The notes: a model not told the origin generated them from the sequence alone. A DNA stretch of 64,000 nt from Pseudogemmobacter sp044142105 (GCF_044142105.1 NZ_JBGTYM010000008.1:1-64000); one strand, 5' to 3'. Shown: positions 30,672 to 39,538, numbered from the stretch's first letter. Translations and numbers: made by a program.

Positions 30672-30758
30672 TGGTGCGGATGAAAAGACTCGAACTTTCA
30701 CTCCGGTTAAGGAACAGCGACCTCAACGCTGCGCGTCTACCAATTCCGCCACATCCGC
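30672..30758 (-). tRNA. tRNA-Leu (anticodon GAG)
   Basis: An 87-base gene including the encoded CCA. The seven-base acceptor stem GCGGATG pairs with the 3' strand before ACCA; the anticodon stem CAGCG/CGCTG encloses the loop TTGAGGT, giving anticodon GAG. A long variable arm and the T-loop GTTCGAGTC are present, as expected for a class II leucine tRNA. Its 3' end faces the prophage, making it the likely integration target. Confidence 0.95.
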
Positions 30759-30877
30759 ATGCACCCGGCCCTTGGTGGCGCGTATGTAGCCGCAGCCGCC
30801 GGGGAAGAAAAGAGGGAATCCGCGCCCCCGATGCCAGATCGTAACAGGGGTGCGAAACGGCTTGCGCGGACGCCGGA

Positions 30878-32614
30878 TCAGTAGCTTGCGAAGAACAGGA
30901 AGGGCAGCCGCGCCGCCGCCGCAACCGCCTCGGCCCCGCTGCGCATCACCTCGGCATTCTCGCCCGCGACCGGCGCTGCCGCGGCGACCGGCATCACCGG
31001 GGCCGGGGCGGCCCCGGGCAAAGGCGCGGGCGCCGGTTCCACCGCCGTCACTTCCGACGGCGCGGGCGCCACCGGGGCCGGGGCAAGCGGCGCAGGCGCG
31101 ACCGGGGCGGGCGCCACCGGCTCCGTCGCCGCAGGGGCCGGCGCAGCGGGCGCGTCGGGCGTTATGACGAAGCTGGGCATCGCCGCTTCCTCGACCTTCA
31201 TTTCGGGGGCCAGCTCAGCCGTGCGCCCGGCCACCGTATAGGCGGCCTTCTTCACCAGATCGGCCCGTCCGGCCATGGCGGGCGCGAAAATGTCATTCCC
31301 CGCCGCCAGCCCGTCCAGCGCCACGTCATACCACGCCGCCGCCAGATCCGGCCGGTCCGCCGCGCCGAACCCCTGGCTCAGATGATGGCCCAGGACTTCG
31401 GCATAGCCCTTCTCGCCCATCGCCGTCAGCAACAGCGCCGAGCCGATGGCCATGTCCATCTGCTCCGTCTGATAGCCCACGCCCAGGCAGACCTTGGCCG
31501 TGCCCGACAACTGCGCGGGCGACATGCCGGATTTCACGATGAACTCCTGCACCCCCGCCAGCACGTCCTCTTCCGGCTTCAAGGACAGCGCCGCGACATG
31601 ATCCTTCATCAGCGGCGTGAAGCCCGCGCATTGCGCCGCGATCTGGTCAGGGGTGAAACCCGCCACCTTGGCGGCCAGCGCCTGGCCCGTCGCGATGGCC
31701 GAGGCCCGCGTCACGCAGAACTGCTCGGTCAGCGCGGCATTGGCATCGGTCATTGTTGCGGCCGTGTCATACCCGCCCTTGGTCGAGACCTTCAGCATCG
31801 CGGCGGTGCAGGTATCGCCCAGCGCCCCCTTGGCCCCGTTCGGATCCATGAAGGACGGCATCGCCGGGGCCGCCGGTTCCGCCGCTGCCACCACCGGGGC
31901 GGGCGCAGGCGCGGGGGCCGGGTCCGAAGCCACGATCACCGGCATCGGCTCGGGCGCAGCAGCCGGAGCGGGCGAGCCCTGGATCGGGGCCGCAGGCGCG
32001 GCCACCACCGGCGGCAAGAGCGCGGGCAGCGCCGCCTCGGCCTTGGCCGCGATCGAGCCCGGGGCAGGTTCGCCATCATCCGCCAGCGTGCCATTGGCGA
32101 CAATCGTGCCCTTCGGCGCATACATCTCGTCGCGCTGCGCCAGCAGCACGCCACGAATGCCATAGACCGAACTCGACACGACCTCTTGGATCACCGCGCC
32201 GCCCGCCTCGGCCCGGCTATGCGCCGTGGTCAGGATGATGCGCTGCTCCTCGGTCAATTCACCCGTGGCGCCATAGCCCATGAAGGCCTGGTAATCCTTG
32301 ATCGCGGCGCGGCTCTTGGCGCCCAGCGCGCCATCCGCCGTGCCGACATTCCAGCCGAAATAGTTCAGCGCCTGCTGCACCTCGACATTCTCGGCCTTCT
32401 GCTCGGCCGAGATCGACGGTTTCTTCGGCGCCGACTTGGTGGATTTCTTCTTTTTCTTGCTGCCCTCGTTGATCGCGGCGCCCACGATGGCCCCGGCGAT
32501 GATCCCGGCGATTACATCGCCATTGTCGGCGCGGGCCATGGTCACCATCGGCGAAACGGGGGTCAGCGACAGCGAGGCGACGACGGCACTGGTTGCAATT
32601 CCCTTGATCTTCAT
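30878..32614 (-). CDS. Secreted peptidoglycan-binding-domain protein
   Basis: The product is 578 residues from ATG 32,614. The N-terminal signal-like region (MKIKGIATSAVVASLSLTPV) is followed by a Gly/Ala/Ile segment (GDVIAGIIAGAIVGAAINEG), a basic run, and a PG_binding_1-type domain (about 90-150: VQQALNYFGWNVGTADGALG, SRAAIKDYQAFMGYGATGEL). Two long Pro/Ala-rich linkers flank a helical central domain with four cysteines. It probably acts in the periplasm on cell-wall organisation. Its upstream region shares a motif with the SleB-type hydrolase gene. Confidence 0.75.
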   Translation of the reverse strand: MKIKGIATSAVVASLSLTPVSPMVTMARADNGDVIAGIIAGAIVGAAINEGSKKKKKSTKSAPKKPSISAEQKAENVEVQQALNYFGWNVGTADGALGAKSRAAIKDYQAFMGYGATGELTEEQRIILTTAHSRAEAGGAVIQEVVSSSVYGIRGVLLAQRDEMYAPKGTIVANGTLADDGEPAPGSIAAKAEAALPALLPPVVAAPAAPIQGSPAPAAAPEPMPVIVASDPAPAPAPAPVVAAAEPAAPAMPSFMDPNGAKGALGDTCTAAMLKVSTKGGYDTAATMTDANAALTEQFCVTRASAIATGQALAAKVAGFTPDQIAAQCAGFTPLMKDHVAALSLKPEEDVLAGVQEFIVKSGMSPAQLSGTAKVCLGVGYQTEQMDMAIGSALLLTAMGEKGYAEVLGHHLSQGFGAADRPDLAAAWYDVALDGLAAGNDIFAPAMAGRADLVKKAAYTVAGRTAELAPEMKVEEAAMPSFVITPDAPAAPAPAATEPVAPAPVAPAPLAPAPVAPAPSEVTAVEPAPAPLPGAAPAPVMPVAAAAPVAGENAEVMRSGAEAVAAAARLPFLFFASY

Positions 32615-32706
32615 AGCATCACTCCGGGCAGAATATGGGCGCGGGCAAAGGCGCGGGTCGGCAGAAATATGCCGATACTCTAGCACGGGCCGCGCATCTG
32701 CAAAGA

Positions 32707-32738
32707 CGGGAATTCCGCATCTTTCCGCCGAAATCCCG
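32707..32738 (-). promoter_or_regulatory. Shared upstream motif (GATTTCGGCG...ATGCGGAATT), copy 1
   Basis: On the minus strand GATTTCGGCG is followed by GAAAGATGCGGAATTCCCGT, about 100 bases before the peptidoglycan-binding protein start. A closely similar block lies about 115 bases before the SleB-type hydrolase gene. It might be a common regulator site or a promoter. It also overlaps the divergent lipB leader. Confidence 0.4.
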
Positions 32739-32754
32739 GCCAAAGGAGGCTGAC

Positions 32755-33426
32755 TTGGTCGAATGGAGCCATCTTCCGGGCCTTTCGCCCTATCTCGAAA
32801 CGCTCGCCGCGATGGAAGCCCGCGCCGAGGCCATCGCGCGGGGCGAGGCCGAGGAGGCGATCTGGCTTCTCGAACACCCGCCGCTTTACACCGCGGGCAC
32901 TTCGGCCAAACCGGCCGACCTGCGCGATCATGACCGTTTCCCCGTCTTCCAGACCGGGCGCGGCGGGCAATACACCTATCACGGCCCCGGCCAGCGCGTG
33001 ATCTACACCATGCTGAACGTGAAAGAGCGCGGCGCCGATGTGCGCTGCTTCGTCCGCGCGCTGGAAAACTGGGTCATCGACACGCTGGCCGAATTCAACG
33101 TGCATGGCGAGATCCGCCCCGGCCGCGTCGGTGTCTGGGTTCCGCGCCCCGACCGCCCCGCCCTGCCCGATGGCAGTCCGGCCGAAGACAAGATCGCCGC
33201 CATTGGCATCAAGCTGCGCCGCTGGATCAGCTTTCATGGCATCTCGATCAATGTCGAACCGGACCTCACGCATTTTTCCGGCATCGTGCCCTGCGGCATT
33301 TCGGATCACGGCGTGACCAGCCTTGTCGATCTGGGCCTGCCCGTCGCCATGGCCGATCTCGACATCGCGCTGCGCCAGACTTTCGAGCACAGCTTCGGCC
33401 GCGGCGCGACCTGCGGGCTGGGCTGA
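32755..33426 (+). CDS. lipB: Octanoyl-(lipoyl) transferase LipB
   Basis: The product is 223 residues. The TTG at 32,755 is chosen because GGAGG lies five bases upstream and the longer frame would begin with unrelated sequence. LipB hallmarks are YHGPGQRVIY (75-84), catalytic Lys146 in EDKIAAIGIK and Cys180 in IVPCGISDHGVTSL. LipB moves octanoyl groups from acyl carrier protein to lipoyl domains of 2-oxoacid dehydrogenases in the cytoplasm. The gene is divergent from the peptidoglycan-binding protein. Confidence 0.93.
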   Translation: MVEWSHLPGLSPYLETLAAMEARAEAIARGEAEEAIWLLEHPPLYTAGTSAKPADLRDHDRFPVFQTGRGGQYTYHGPGQRVIYTMLNVKERGADVRCFVRALENWVIDTLAEFNVHGEIRPGRVGVWVPRPDRPALPDGSPAEDKIAAIGIKLRRWISFHGISINVEPDLTHFSGIVPCGISDHGVTSLVDLGLPVAMADLDIALRQTFEHSFGRGATCGLG

Positions 33427-33555
33427 CCGCCCTGCTATCGGCTGACAATCCCGCCCGGGCGACTGCGACGAAGATGCTATTGCATAACAAGGCGCGCAAA
33501 TCCCATGTTCAACCCAAGGCGCACGACTCGCTCCCACCCAAGACATGAGGCCAAG

Positions 33556-33966
33556 ATGATCAAGACCCCCCTCGCCGCTGCCCTTGTGCTCGCCGCCCTC
33601 GCCGCCCCCGCACTCGCGGGCGATCCGGCTGCGGGCGAGAACGAGTTCAAGAAGTGCAAGGCCTGCCATTCGGTCATCGCGCCGGATGGCACCGCGATCC
33701 AGAAGGGCGGCAAGACCGGGCCGAACCTCTATGGCGTGATCGGCCGGGCCGTCGGCTCGGACCCCGATTTCAAATATGGCGACGGCATCCTTGCCGTGGC
33801 CGCGACTGGCGCGGTCTGGGACGAGGCCTCGCTGGCCGCCTATGTGCAGGATCCGTCCAAATGGCTTGAAGAGAAGGCCGGCGATCCCTCGCTGAAGTCG
33901 AAGATGTCCTTCAAGCTTGCCACGGGCGGCGAAGACGTGGCCGCCTATCTCGCCTCGGTCAAATAA
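33556..33966 (+). CDS. cycA: Periplasmic cytochrome c550/c2 type
   Basis: The product is 136 residues from ATG 33,556. The signal peptide (MIKTPLAAALVLAALAAPALA) is followed by the haem site CKACH (Cys34, Cys37, His38). KGGKTGPNLYGVIGR and KSKMSFKL (probable Met ligand) are typical of class I c550/c2 cytochromes. It carries electrons from cytochrome bc1 to oxidases in the periplasm. The aa3 subunit I gene lies 1.4 kb downstream, a linkage I associate with Paracoccus. A hairpin terminator follows immediately. Confidence 0.92.
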   Translation: MIKTPLAAALVLAALAAPALAGDPAAGENEFKKCKACHSVIAPDGTAIQKGGKTGPNLYGVIGRAVGSDPDFKYGDGILAVAATGAVWDEASLAAYVQDPSKWLEEKAGDPSLKSKMSFKLATGGEDVAAYLASVK

Positions 33967-33983
33967 GGCGCGAAAACCAGCGC

Positions 33984-34014
33984 AAGGGGCGTCGCATCGC
34001 GCGGCGCCCCTTTT
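33984..34014 (+). terminator. Terminator after the cytochrome c gene
   Basis: A stem AAGGGGCGTCGC / GCGGCGCCCCTT (one G-T pair) with a short loop, followed by TTTT. It is a Rho-independent type ending 48 bases after the cytochrome stop. Confidence 0.85.
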
Positions 34015-34047
34015 CAGTTGCGCGCCCAAAACCGGACGCGCGCGCGC

Positions 34048-34464
34048 TCAGTCGATGATGACATCGCCCCCCGTCGCCCGCAGCCGTGCCAAGCCGTCCC
34101 GCATCGCCTGCAGCGCCTCGGGCGCATGCCCCTGCCAGCCCACGACCTCGCCGACCACCCGCAGCGGTGTACGGCTGCGATAGGACAGGGTCGGATTGCC
34201 GGGAAACTTCTTGTCCGTCACATTGGGATCGTCGACCAGATCCCCGGTCGGCTCGACGACATAGATCCGCCCCGGCCCCTCGCCCAGCGCCAGTTCGGCG
34301 CCCCAGATCGCGGCATCAAGCGTCCCGGCGCAATAGACCCAGGACAGGGCGGCAGCCCCGGTGAAATTCGACGGATTGCCGACCGCGACAAGATCGCCCG
34401 GCCGCAGATCAGCCTTCGTGCCATGGAAATACTGGCGCGCAAAAACCGTGACCGCTCCCGACAT
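34048..34464 (-). CDS. arr: Rifampin ADP-ribosyltransferase (Arr)
   Basis: The product is 138 residues from ATG 34,464, with GAGGA seven bases upstream. FHGTKADLRPGD (His14 start of the NAD-binding motif), AAIWGAELALGEG, IYVVEPTGDLVDDPNVTDKK and FPGNPTLSYRS match the Arr family almost block by block. Arr transfers ADP-ribose from NAD to rifampicin and inactivates it. The length is normal for the family. It stands alone between cytochrome c and an SH3-like gene with no mobile element nearby, so it looks like a resident chromosomal gene. Confidence 0.93.
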   Translation of the reverse strand: MSGAVTVFARQYFHGTKADLRPGDLVAVGNPSNFTGAAALSWVYCAGTLDAAIWGAELALGEGPGRIYVVEPTGDLVDDPNVTDKKFPGNPTLSYRSRTPLRVVGEVVGWQGHAPEALQAMRDGLARLRATGGDVIID

Positions 34465-34584
34465 TGGCACATCCTCTTCTGCGTCCACCCTTCGCAGGCC
34501 CTGACCCGTCATGATGCCGCGGCCAAGGCCGCCCCCATGCCGGACCGGCCTGCGCCCCCGGCGCCTGTCGACGGAAGCAATGCC

Positions 34585-34884
34585 CTACATCTTCGTCAGA
34601 TAGGCCCCCGAGACATAGCCCTTCAGCCCCCGCGCCGCCTTGAGCGAGACCTTGCACCAGCTGGTCTTGCCCTCGCGTGAGCAGCTTTGCACCCAAACCA
34701 CCGTGCCATTCGGCAGGCCGACCAGAACCTTGTAGCCGATCCCGGCCCCCAGCCGCATCTTCAGCATGTCATCGGCCTCGACGCCGGTGACCTCATACCA
34801 GCCGCTTTGCTCGGCCTGCACCGGCCCCGTCGCAAGCCCGCCCAGAAGGGCGGCGGCGATCAGGGGGAAAAGGAATTTCTGCAT
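34585..34884 (-). CDS. Exported SH3-like domain protein
   Basis: The product is 99 residues from ATG 34,884. A signal peptide (MQKFLFPLIAAALLGGLATG, cleavage near QAEQ) is followed by one bacterial SH3-like domain: YEVTGVEADDMLKMRLGAG, GLPNGTVVWVQSC, TSWCKVSL, GLKGYVSGAYL. Two cysteines could form a disulfide. Such domains bind peptidoglycan peptides in the periplasm. A start 12 codons earlier is possible. Confidence 0.8.
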   Translation of the reverse strand: MQKFLFPLIAAALLGGLATGPVQAEQSGWYEVTGVEADDMLKMRLGAGIGYKVLVGLPNGTVVWVQSCSREGKTSWCKVSLKAARGLKGYVSGAYLTKM

Positions 34885-34920
34885 CTTTCTGCCCTGCTTC
34901 TTGTTCTGCCTCACCCCCAT

Positions 34921-35349
34921 CTAACCGCCCCGCCGCCCCCGGCACAACGCCACGGCCAGGCGTCGGCCAGCCGCCGCCGCCAGAACCGCAGGGCAACGCG
35001 CGCCGCCGGGCCGCGTGATCCCGCGCAACACGCGCCGCGCGGCCGATCGCCCGAAGCCCTTTGAGGCAAGGCTCTTGGGACGCGCAGGCGACCAAACCGC
35101 CCCCTGCGCCGTATACTCGCGTCCGAGCGCACCCGCAGCGGCGGGCTCGCGATGGTTTTTTGTCCCGCCCCCCTCCCGCCTCCGCTCCGGCGCCGTGGCA
35201 CGCCCGCCCCTGCGACGATTGGCGTTGATCCAGATCAATTTCCTGCGTTGCCCCTGCGCGCTCGCGAAGATATTACGAAGCCTGAATATCCGACTCCGCG
35301 GCGCGACGCTGCAAGGGGCCGGGCGAGGGAACAGCAACGGGAGCAGCCT
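34921..35349. other. Intergenic region upstream of cytochrome oxidase subunit I
   Basis: This 429-base stretch has no convincing gene. It contains the FNR-type box at 35,225-35,238 and presumably the ctaD promoter and leader. The left half is very GC-rich without visible repeats. Confidence 0.6.
35225..35238. promoter_or_regulatory. FNR-type box upstream of aa3 oxidase gene
   Basis: TTGAT-CCAG-ATCAA is a perfect match to the FNR/FnrL consensus TTGAT-N4-ATCAA, centred about 118 bases before the ctaD start. It suggests oxygen-responsive control of the aa3 oxidase. Whether it represses or activates depends on the unmapped transcription start. Confidence 0.75.
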
Positions 35350-37020
35350 ATGGCCGACGCCGCCATTCACGGCCATGACCACGCGGAGAAGGGATTCTTC
35401 ACCCGCTGGTTCATGTCGACGAACCACAAGGACATCGGGATCCTTTATCTCTTCACCGGCGGTTTCGTCGGCCTGATCTCGGTCATCTTCACCGTTTACA
35501 TGCGGATGGAGCTGATGGAGCCGGGCGTCCAGTATATGTGCATGGAGGGCATGCGCCTCACCGCCGCGACGGTCGACCAGTGCACGCCCAACGGCCATCT
35601 TTGGAACGTGACGGTCACCGCCCACGGCATCCTGATGATGTTCTTCGTCGTCATCCCGGCGCTGTTCGGCGGGTTCGGCAACTATTTCATGCCGTTGATG
35701 ATCGGCGCGCCGGACATGGCCTTCCCGCGCATGAACAACCTGTCCTACTGGCTCTATGTCGCCGGCACCTCGCTGGCCGTGGCCTCGGTCTTCTCGCCGT
35801 CCGAAGGCGGCCAGCTGGGCGCGGGCGTGGGCTGGGTGCTCTATCCGCCGCTGTCGAACAACGAGGGCGGCTATGCGCTTGACCTCGCGCTCTTCGCCGT
35901 CCACCTGTCGGGGGCGTCCTCGATCCTCGGCGCCATCAACATGATCACCACCATGCTGAACATGCGCGCACCGGGCATGACCATGCACAAGGTGCCGCTC
36001 TTCGCCTGGTCGATCTTCGTCACCGCCTGGCTGATCCTCTTGGCCCTGCCGGTCCTGGCCGGCGCGATCACCATGCTGATCACCGACCGCAACTTCGACA
36101 CCACCTTCTTCAAGCCCGAAGGCGGCGGCGACCCGATCCTCTACCAGCACATCCTGTGGTTCTTCGGCCACCCGGAAGTCTATATCATCGTCATCCCCGC
36201 CTTCGGCATCATCAGCCACGTCATCTCGACCTTCTCGAAGAAGCCGATCTTCGGCTATCTGCCGATGGTCTATGCCATGGTCGGCATCGGTGTTCTGGGC
36301 TTCGTCGTCTGGGCGCACCACATGTACACCGTGGGGATGAGCCTGACCCAGCAGCGCTACTTCATGCTGGCAACCATGGTCATCGCCGTGCCGACCGGCA
36401 TCAAGGTCTTCTCCTGGATCGCGACGATGTGGGGCGGCTCGGTCGAGTTCAAGACGCCGATGCTCTTCGCCTTCGGCTTCCTGTTCCTCTTCACCGTGGG
36501 CGGCGTGACCGGGATCGTCCTGTCGCAGGCCCCGATCGACCGCGTCTACCATGACACCTACTATGTCGTGGCCCACTTCCACTACGTCATGTCGCTGGGC
36601 GCCGTCTTCGGCATCTTCGCCGGGATCTACTACTGGATCGGCAAGATGTCGGGCCGCCAATACCCCGAATTCATGGGCAAGATTCATTTCTGGCTCATGT
36701 TCATCGGCGCGAACCTGACCTTCTTCCCGCAGCACTTCCTCGGCCGTCAGGGCATGCCGCGCCGCTATATCGACTACCCCGAGCAGTTCGCCTACTGGAA
36801 CCACCTCTCGTCGATCGGCGCCTTCATCTCCTTCGCGTCCTTCATCCTGTTCCTCGGCATCGTGTTCTACACGCTGTTCGCCGGTCGCCGCGTGACCGAG
36901 AACAACTACTGGAACGAATATGCCGACACGCTGGAATGGACCCTGCCCTGCCCGCCGCCCGAACACACGTTCGAGCAGCTGCCGAAGCAGAGCGACTGGG
37001 ACAAGGGCCACGCCCATTGA
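35350..37020 (+). CDS. ctaD: Cytochrome c oxidase subunit I, aa3-type
   Basis: The product is 556 residues from ATG 35,350, after GGGAG. Twelve membrane helices are expected. MSTNHKDIGILYLFTG is the family N-terminus; GHPEVYI carries the CuB His cross-linked to Tyr and the nearby Glu; WAHHMYTVG has the CuB His pair; GIKVFSW has the K-channel Lys; VVAHFHYVMS contains the haem a3/a His ligands. It reduces oxygen to water and pumps protons in the inner membrane. The other subunits are not in this window. A terminator follows. Confidence 0.97.
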   Translation: MADAAIHGHDHAEKGFFTRWFMSTNHKDIGILYLFTGGFVGLISVIFTVYMRMELMEPGVQYMCMEGMRLTAATVDQCTPNGHLWNVTVTAHGILMMFFVVIPALFGGFGNYFMPLMIGAPDMAFPRMNNLSYWLYVAGTSLAVASVFSPSEGGQLGAGVGWVLYPPLSNNEGGYALDLALFAVHLSGASSILGAINMITTMLNMRAPGMTMHKVPLFAWSIFVTAWLILLALPVLAGAITMLITDRNFDTTFFKPEGGGDPILYQHILWFFGHPEVYIIVIPAFGIISHVISTFSKKPIFGYLPMVYAMVGIGVLGFVVWAHHMYTVGMSLTQQRYFMLATMVIAVPTGIKVFSWIATMWGGSVEFKTPMLFAFGFLFLFTVGGVTGIVLSQAPIDRVYHDTYYVVAHFHYVMSLGAVFGIFAGIYYWIGKMSGRQYPEFMGKIHFWLMFIGANLTFFPQHFLGRQGMPRRYIDYPEQFAYWNHLSSIGAFISFASFILFLGIVFYTLFAGRRVTENNYWNEYADTLEWTLPCPPPEHTFEQLPKQSDWDKGHAH

Positions 37021-37057
37021 GGGCACGCCCACGAGGGCTAGGCCAATGGAATGACAG

Positions 37058-37084
37058 AAGGCCCCGGGGAAACCCGGGGCCTTT
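37058..37084 (+). terminator. Terminator after ctaD
   Basis: An 11-bp stem, AAGGCCCCGGG / CCCGGGGCCTT, with a four-base loop and a short T-run, 38 bases after the ctaD stop. Confidence 0.85.
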
Positions 37085-37274
37085 CGCTTTGGGGCAAGGC
37101 CGTTCGCCCAGAGGGTCAAGCAGAAGGCGGTCATTGCGGCACCGCTGCGAGCCGCCTATATTCGGGCAGCCACAGAAGGAATTTTATGCGCAGAGGCTTC
37201 GATTGAACCGCTTGTAGCGGCATCGCTCGGCACAGGGGTGCCGATCCTTTTTGCGTGAATTCTGTGGAGTTCTC

Positions 37275-37727
37275 ATGGAGAACAATGGCCTGGTGGTCCG
37301 GCCCTATAATGCGGCAACGGACCTGAAAAAACTGTCCACGATCTGGTTCGACGCCTCGTTGAAGGCGCATCCCTTCATCGGTGAGCCAAGGCTGATCGAA
37401 CAGCGCCGGATGATCGAAGAGATCTATCTGCCCAAGGCGGAAACCTCGGTGGCCTGCCTTGACCAGAAGCCTGTCGGCTTCATCAGCCTATTGGACTGCT
37501 TCATCGGCGGAATTTTCATCGCGCCTGACCGGCAGGGCTATGGCATCGGGCGCAGGCTGATCGCAGATGCGCTGGCCCGCAAGCAAGAGCTGTCGCTTGA
37601 CGTCTATCTCGCGAACGAGCAGGCCCTCCGCTTCTACAAGGCGCTCGGCTTCCACGAGGTGTCGCGGCGGGACATCGACGACTTCGGCTTTCCCTTCCCG
37701 ACGGCGACGCTCCGTCTGAGGGGATGA
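37275..37727 (+). CDS. GNAT-family N-acetyltransferase
   Basis: The product is 150 residues from ATG 37,275, with GGAG upstream; an earlier in-frame start exists at 37,251. The acetyl-CoA loop is GGIFIAPDRQGYGIGRRLIA, followed by the family C-terminus (YLANEQALRFYKALGFHEVS). It resembles YjaB-type acetyltransferases; the substrate is unknown. It is a cytoplasmic single-domain protein, apparently monocistronic. Confidence 0.88.
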   Translation: MENNGLVVRPYNAATDLKKLSTIWFDASLKAHPFIGEPRLIEQRRMIEEIYLPKAETSVACLDQKPVGFISLLDCFIGGIFIAPDRQGYGIGRRLIADALARKQELSLDVYLANEQALRFYKALGFHEVSRRDIDDFGFPFPTATLRLRG

Positions 37728-37949
37728 GAACAGGTCGGGCGGGACCTTCCGCGCCCTGCCCGACCGCCTTCGTGACCAGCCGCTTCGCCACGGAAGACCG
37801 GCCTTGCCGCCAGCGGAGCGCCAATCCCGGCCAGATGGCCCCGCGCCGCGCCACCGCCGGGCCGCCCGCAGCGCGCGCGCCCCCCCCGTGCTAAAGCCAT
37901 ACATATCAGGCTTGGTCCGACGAGCTGAACGAAACCGCTGAAATTGTCC

Positions 37950-38342
37950 CTAGGTCTCCCGCACGGTCGGGGTCCATGCCCCCTTCAGATGCGACGCTTC
38001 CTGATCGCCCGGCCAGGGCGGCATGGTGATGCAGATGAAGGTCAGCGGCGCCGTTCCGGTGTTGCGGTACTGAAAGGCTGTGCCGACCGGAATGTCGATC
38101 GACACGCCGGGCCGCAGTGGGGTGATCCGTTCCTCCACGCCGTCCCGCCGCCAGATTTCGCCCTGGCCTTCCAGCACATACCAGAACTCGCTCACTGTCC
38201 TGTGCACCGTCGCGCGATTTATTTGCGCCGGCGGAACCGTGCTGTGAATCATGTTGCCGGTGGTCCCGTCCATGAGGAACCGGATATCCGCCCCTGCGGG
38301 CGATTTGGCGTCCGCGTCAGGCGGCAAGATGGTCTCTTTCAT
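37950..38342 (-). CDS. Cupin-domain protein
   Basis: The product is 130 residues from ATG 38,342, behind GGAGG. The cupin strands are visible: INRATVHRTVSEFWYVLEGQ (motif 1 region with His and Glu), then PGVSIDIPVGTAFQYRNTG and a PLTFICITMPPWPG end. Small cupins bind a metal and act as isomerases, sugar-binding proteins or dioxygenases; the specific activity cannot be told. No operon partner. Confidence 0.83.
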   Translation of the reverse strand: MKETILPPDADAKSPAGADIRFLMDGTTGNMIHSTVPPAQINRATVHRTVSEFWYVLEGQGEIWRRDGVEERITPLRPGVSIDIPVGTAFQYRNTGTAPLTFICITMPPWPGDQEASHLKGAWTPTVRET

Positions 38343-38465
38343 CCCGGTTCCTCCTCGGACTAAGGGCAAGAGTTGATTGCCGGTCAGGCAAGCGTCAATC
38401 CCATCCTGCCTTGCACATTTCTCCGCAGCCGGATCATATCGGCCTCCGTCCCTCAGGCATGCCCG

Positions 38466-38948
38466 ATGCCCCATCAATGGCTCCCCCTCGAAGGCGAGAC
38501 GCGCCGCCTACACCTCTGGCCCCACCGCCCGCTTACCCAACGCGGCTTCGCGGGGTTCATCGGCGTCACCTCGGCGCTGATCGCGCTGCCGCTTTTCGCG
38601 GCGCTCGGCTCTCCCGTCCTCTGGGCGCTCCTGCCCTTCCTCGCCGCCGCCATTGCGGCCCTGTGGTTCGCCCTGCGCAAGAATGCCCGCGACCGCGAGA
38701 TCCTCGAAGATTTGACCCTCACCCCCACGCGCATCACCCTGTCCCGCCATGACCGGCAGGGCCGCCGCGACTGGGAGGCGAACCCGCATTGGGTGCGCCC
38801 GCATCTGCACCGGCAGGGCGGGCCGGTGCCGAATTACCTGACCCTGCGCGGCGGCCCGCGCGAGGTGGAGCTGGGCGCTTTCCTTTCGGAAGAGGAACGT
38901 CTCGCCCTGCATGACGAACTGGCTAGGGCGCTCGCGGTGCTGCGCTGA
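38466..38948 (+). CDS. DUF2244 membrane protein
   Basis: The product is 160 residues from ATG 38,466. Two membrane helices (about 25-45 and 48-66) are followed by a cytoplasmic region with RDREILEDLTLTPTRITLSR, DWEANPHWVRPHLHR and ELGAFLSEEERLALHDEL, the conserved DUF2244 pattern. Members often lie near cytochrome oxidase genes in Rhodobacterales, as here. Function unknown. Confidence 0.83.
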   Translation: MPHQWLPLEGETRRLHLWPHRPLTQRGFAGFIGVTSALIALPLFAALGSPVLWALLPFLAAAIAALWFALRKNARDREILEDLTLTPTRITLSRHDRQGRRDWEANPHWVRPHLHRQGGPVPNYLTLRGGPREVELGAFLSEEERLALHDELARALAVLR

Positions 38949-39095
38949 TCGCGCGGCATCGCTGCCCTGCCCCCTTCACCTCTTCGCAAATATCCCACGG
39001 GTGCGCCAGCGAGACGCCATCGGTTCAAGCCCGCTCGCGAGCGGGGATGTGGCCCCCCGGGCGTCGGGCCGCCCACGTCTGCCCAGGCGGCAGGA

Positions 39096-39419
39096 TCACC
39101 CGCCGCGCGGCCCGAACAGGATCACCGCCGCGCCCAGCAGGCAGACAGCGCCGCCGATCACATCCCAACGGTCGGGCAGGCGCCCCTCGACCAGCCACAG
39201 CCACAGAAGCGACGCAGCCACATAGACCCCGCCATAGGCCGCATAGGCCCGCCCCGCCGCCTCGACCGGGGCCAGCGCCAGCAGCCAGGCAAACAGCGCC
39301 AGAGACACCAGCCCCGGCAGCAGCCACAGAGCATGCGCTCCCTGCCGCCACACGGCCCAGACGGCGAAACAACCAGCGATCTCGGCCAGCGCGGCCAGCG
39401 GATACAGAAGGAACGTCAT
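39096..39419 (-). CDS. YnfA/UPF0060-family membrane protein
   Basis: The product is 107 residues with four membrane helices. AALAEIAGCFAVWAVWRQG, RAYAAYGGVYVAASLLWLW, DRWDVIGGAVCLLGAAVILF are characteristic of UPF0060/YnfA, related to small multidrug resistance transporters. Transport activity is not established here. Single gene. Confidence 0.88.
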   Translation of the reverse strand: MTFLLYPLAALAEIAGCFAVWAVWRQGAHALWLLPGLVSLALFAWLLALAPVEAAGRAYAAYGGVYVAASLLWLWLVEGRLPDRWDVIGGAVCLLGAAVILFGPRGG

Positions 39420-39538
39420 GGCCGGAACTCTGCCGCCAAGTCGGGTCGAAGGCCAGCCCGTCACGCGGCTATTCCGCTCAGCTGCGTCCTGGCGCAGAGA
39501 GCGCCGCCCTTGCTGGCCCCGAATCTCAAACGCCCGGG

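Noticed and set aside
34921..37134. A 737-codon minus-strand frame opposite the oxidase gene
   Set aside because: It mirrors ctaD in reverse (His/Asp/Glu-rich low complexity), the usual shadow in GC-rich coding DNA.
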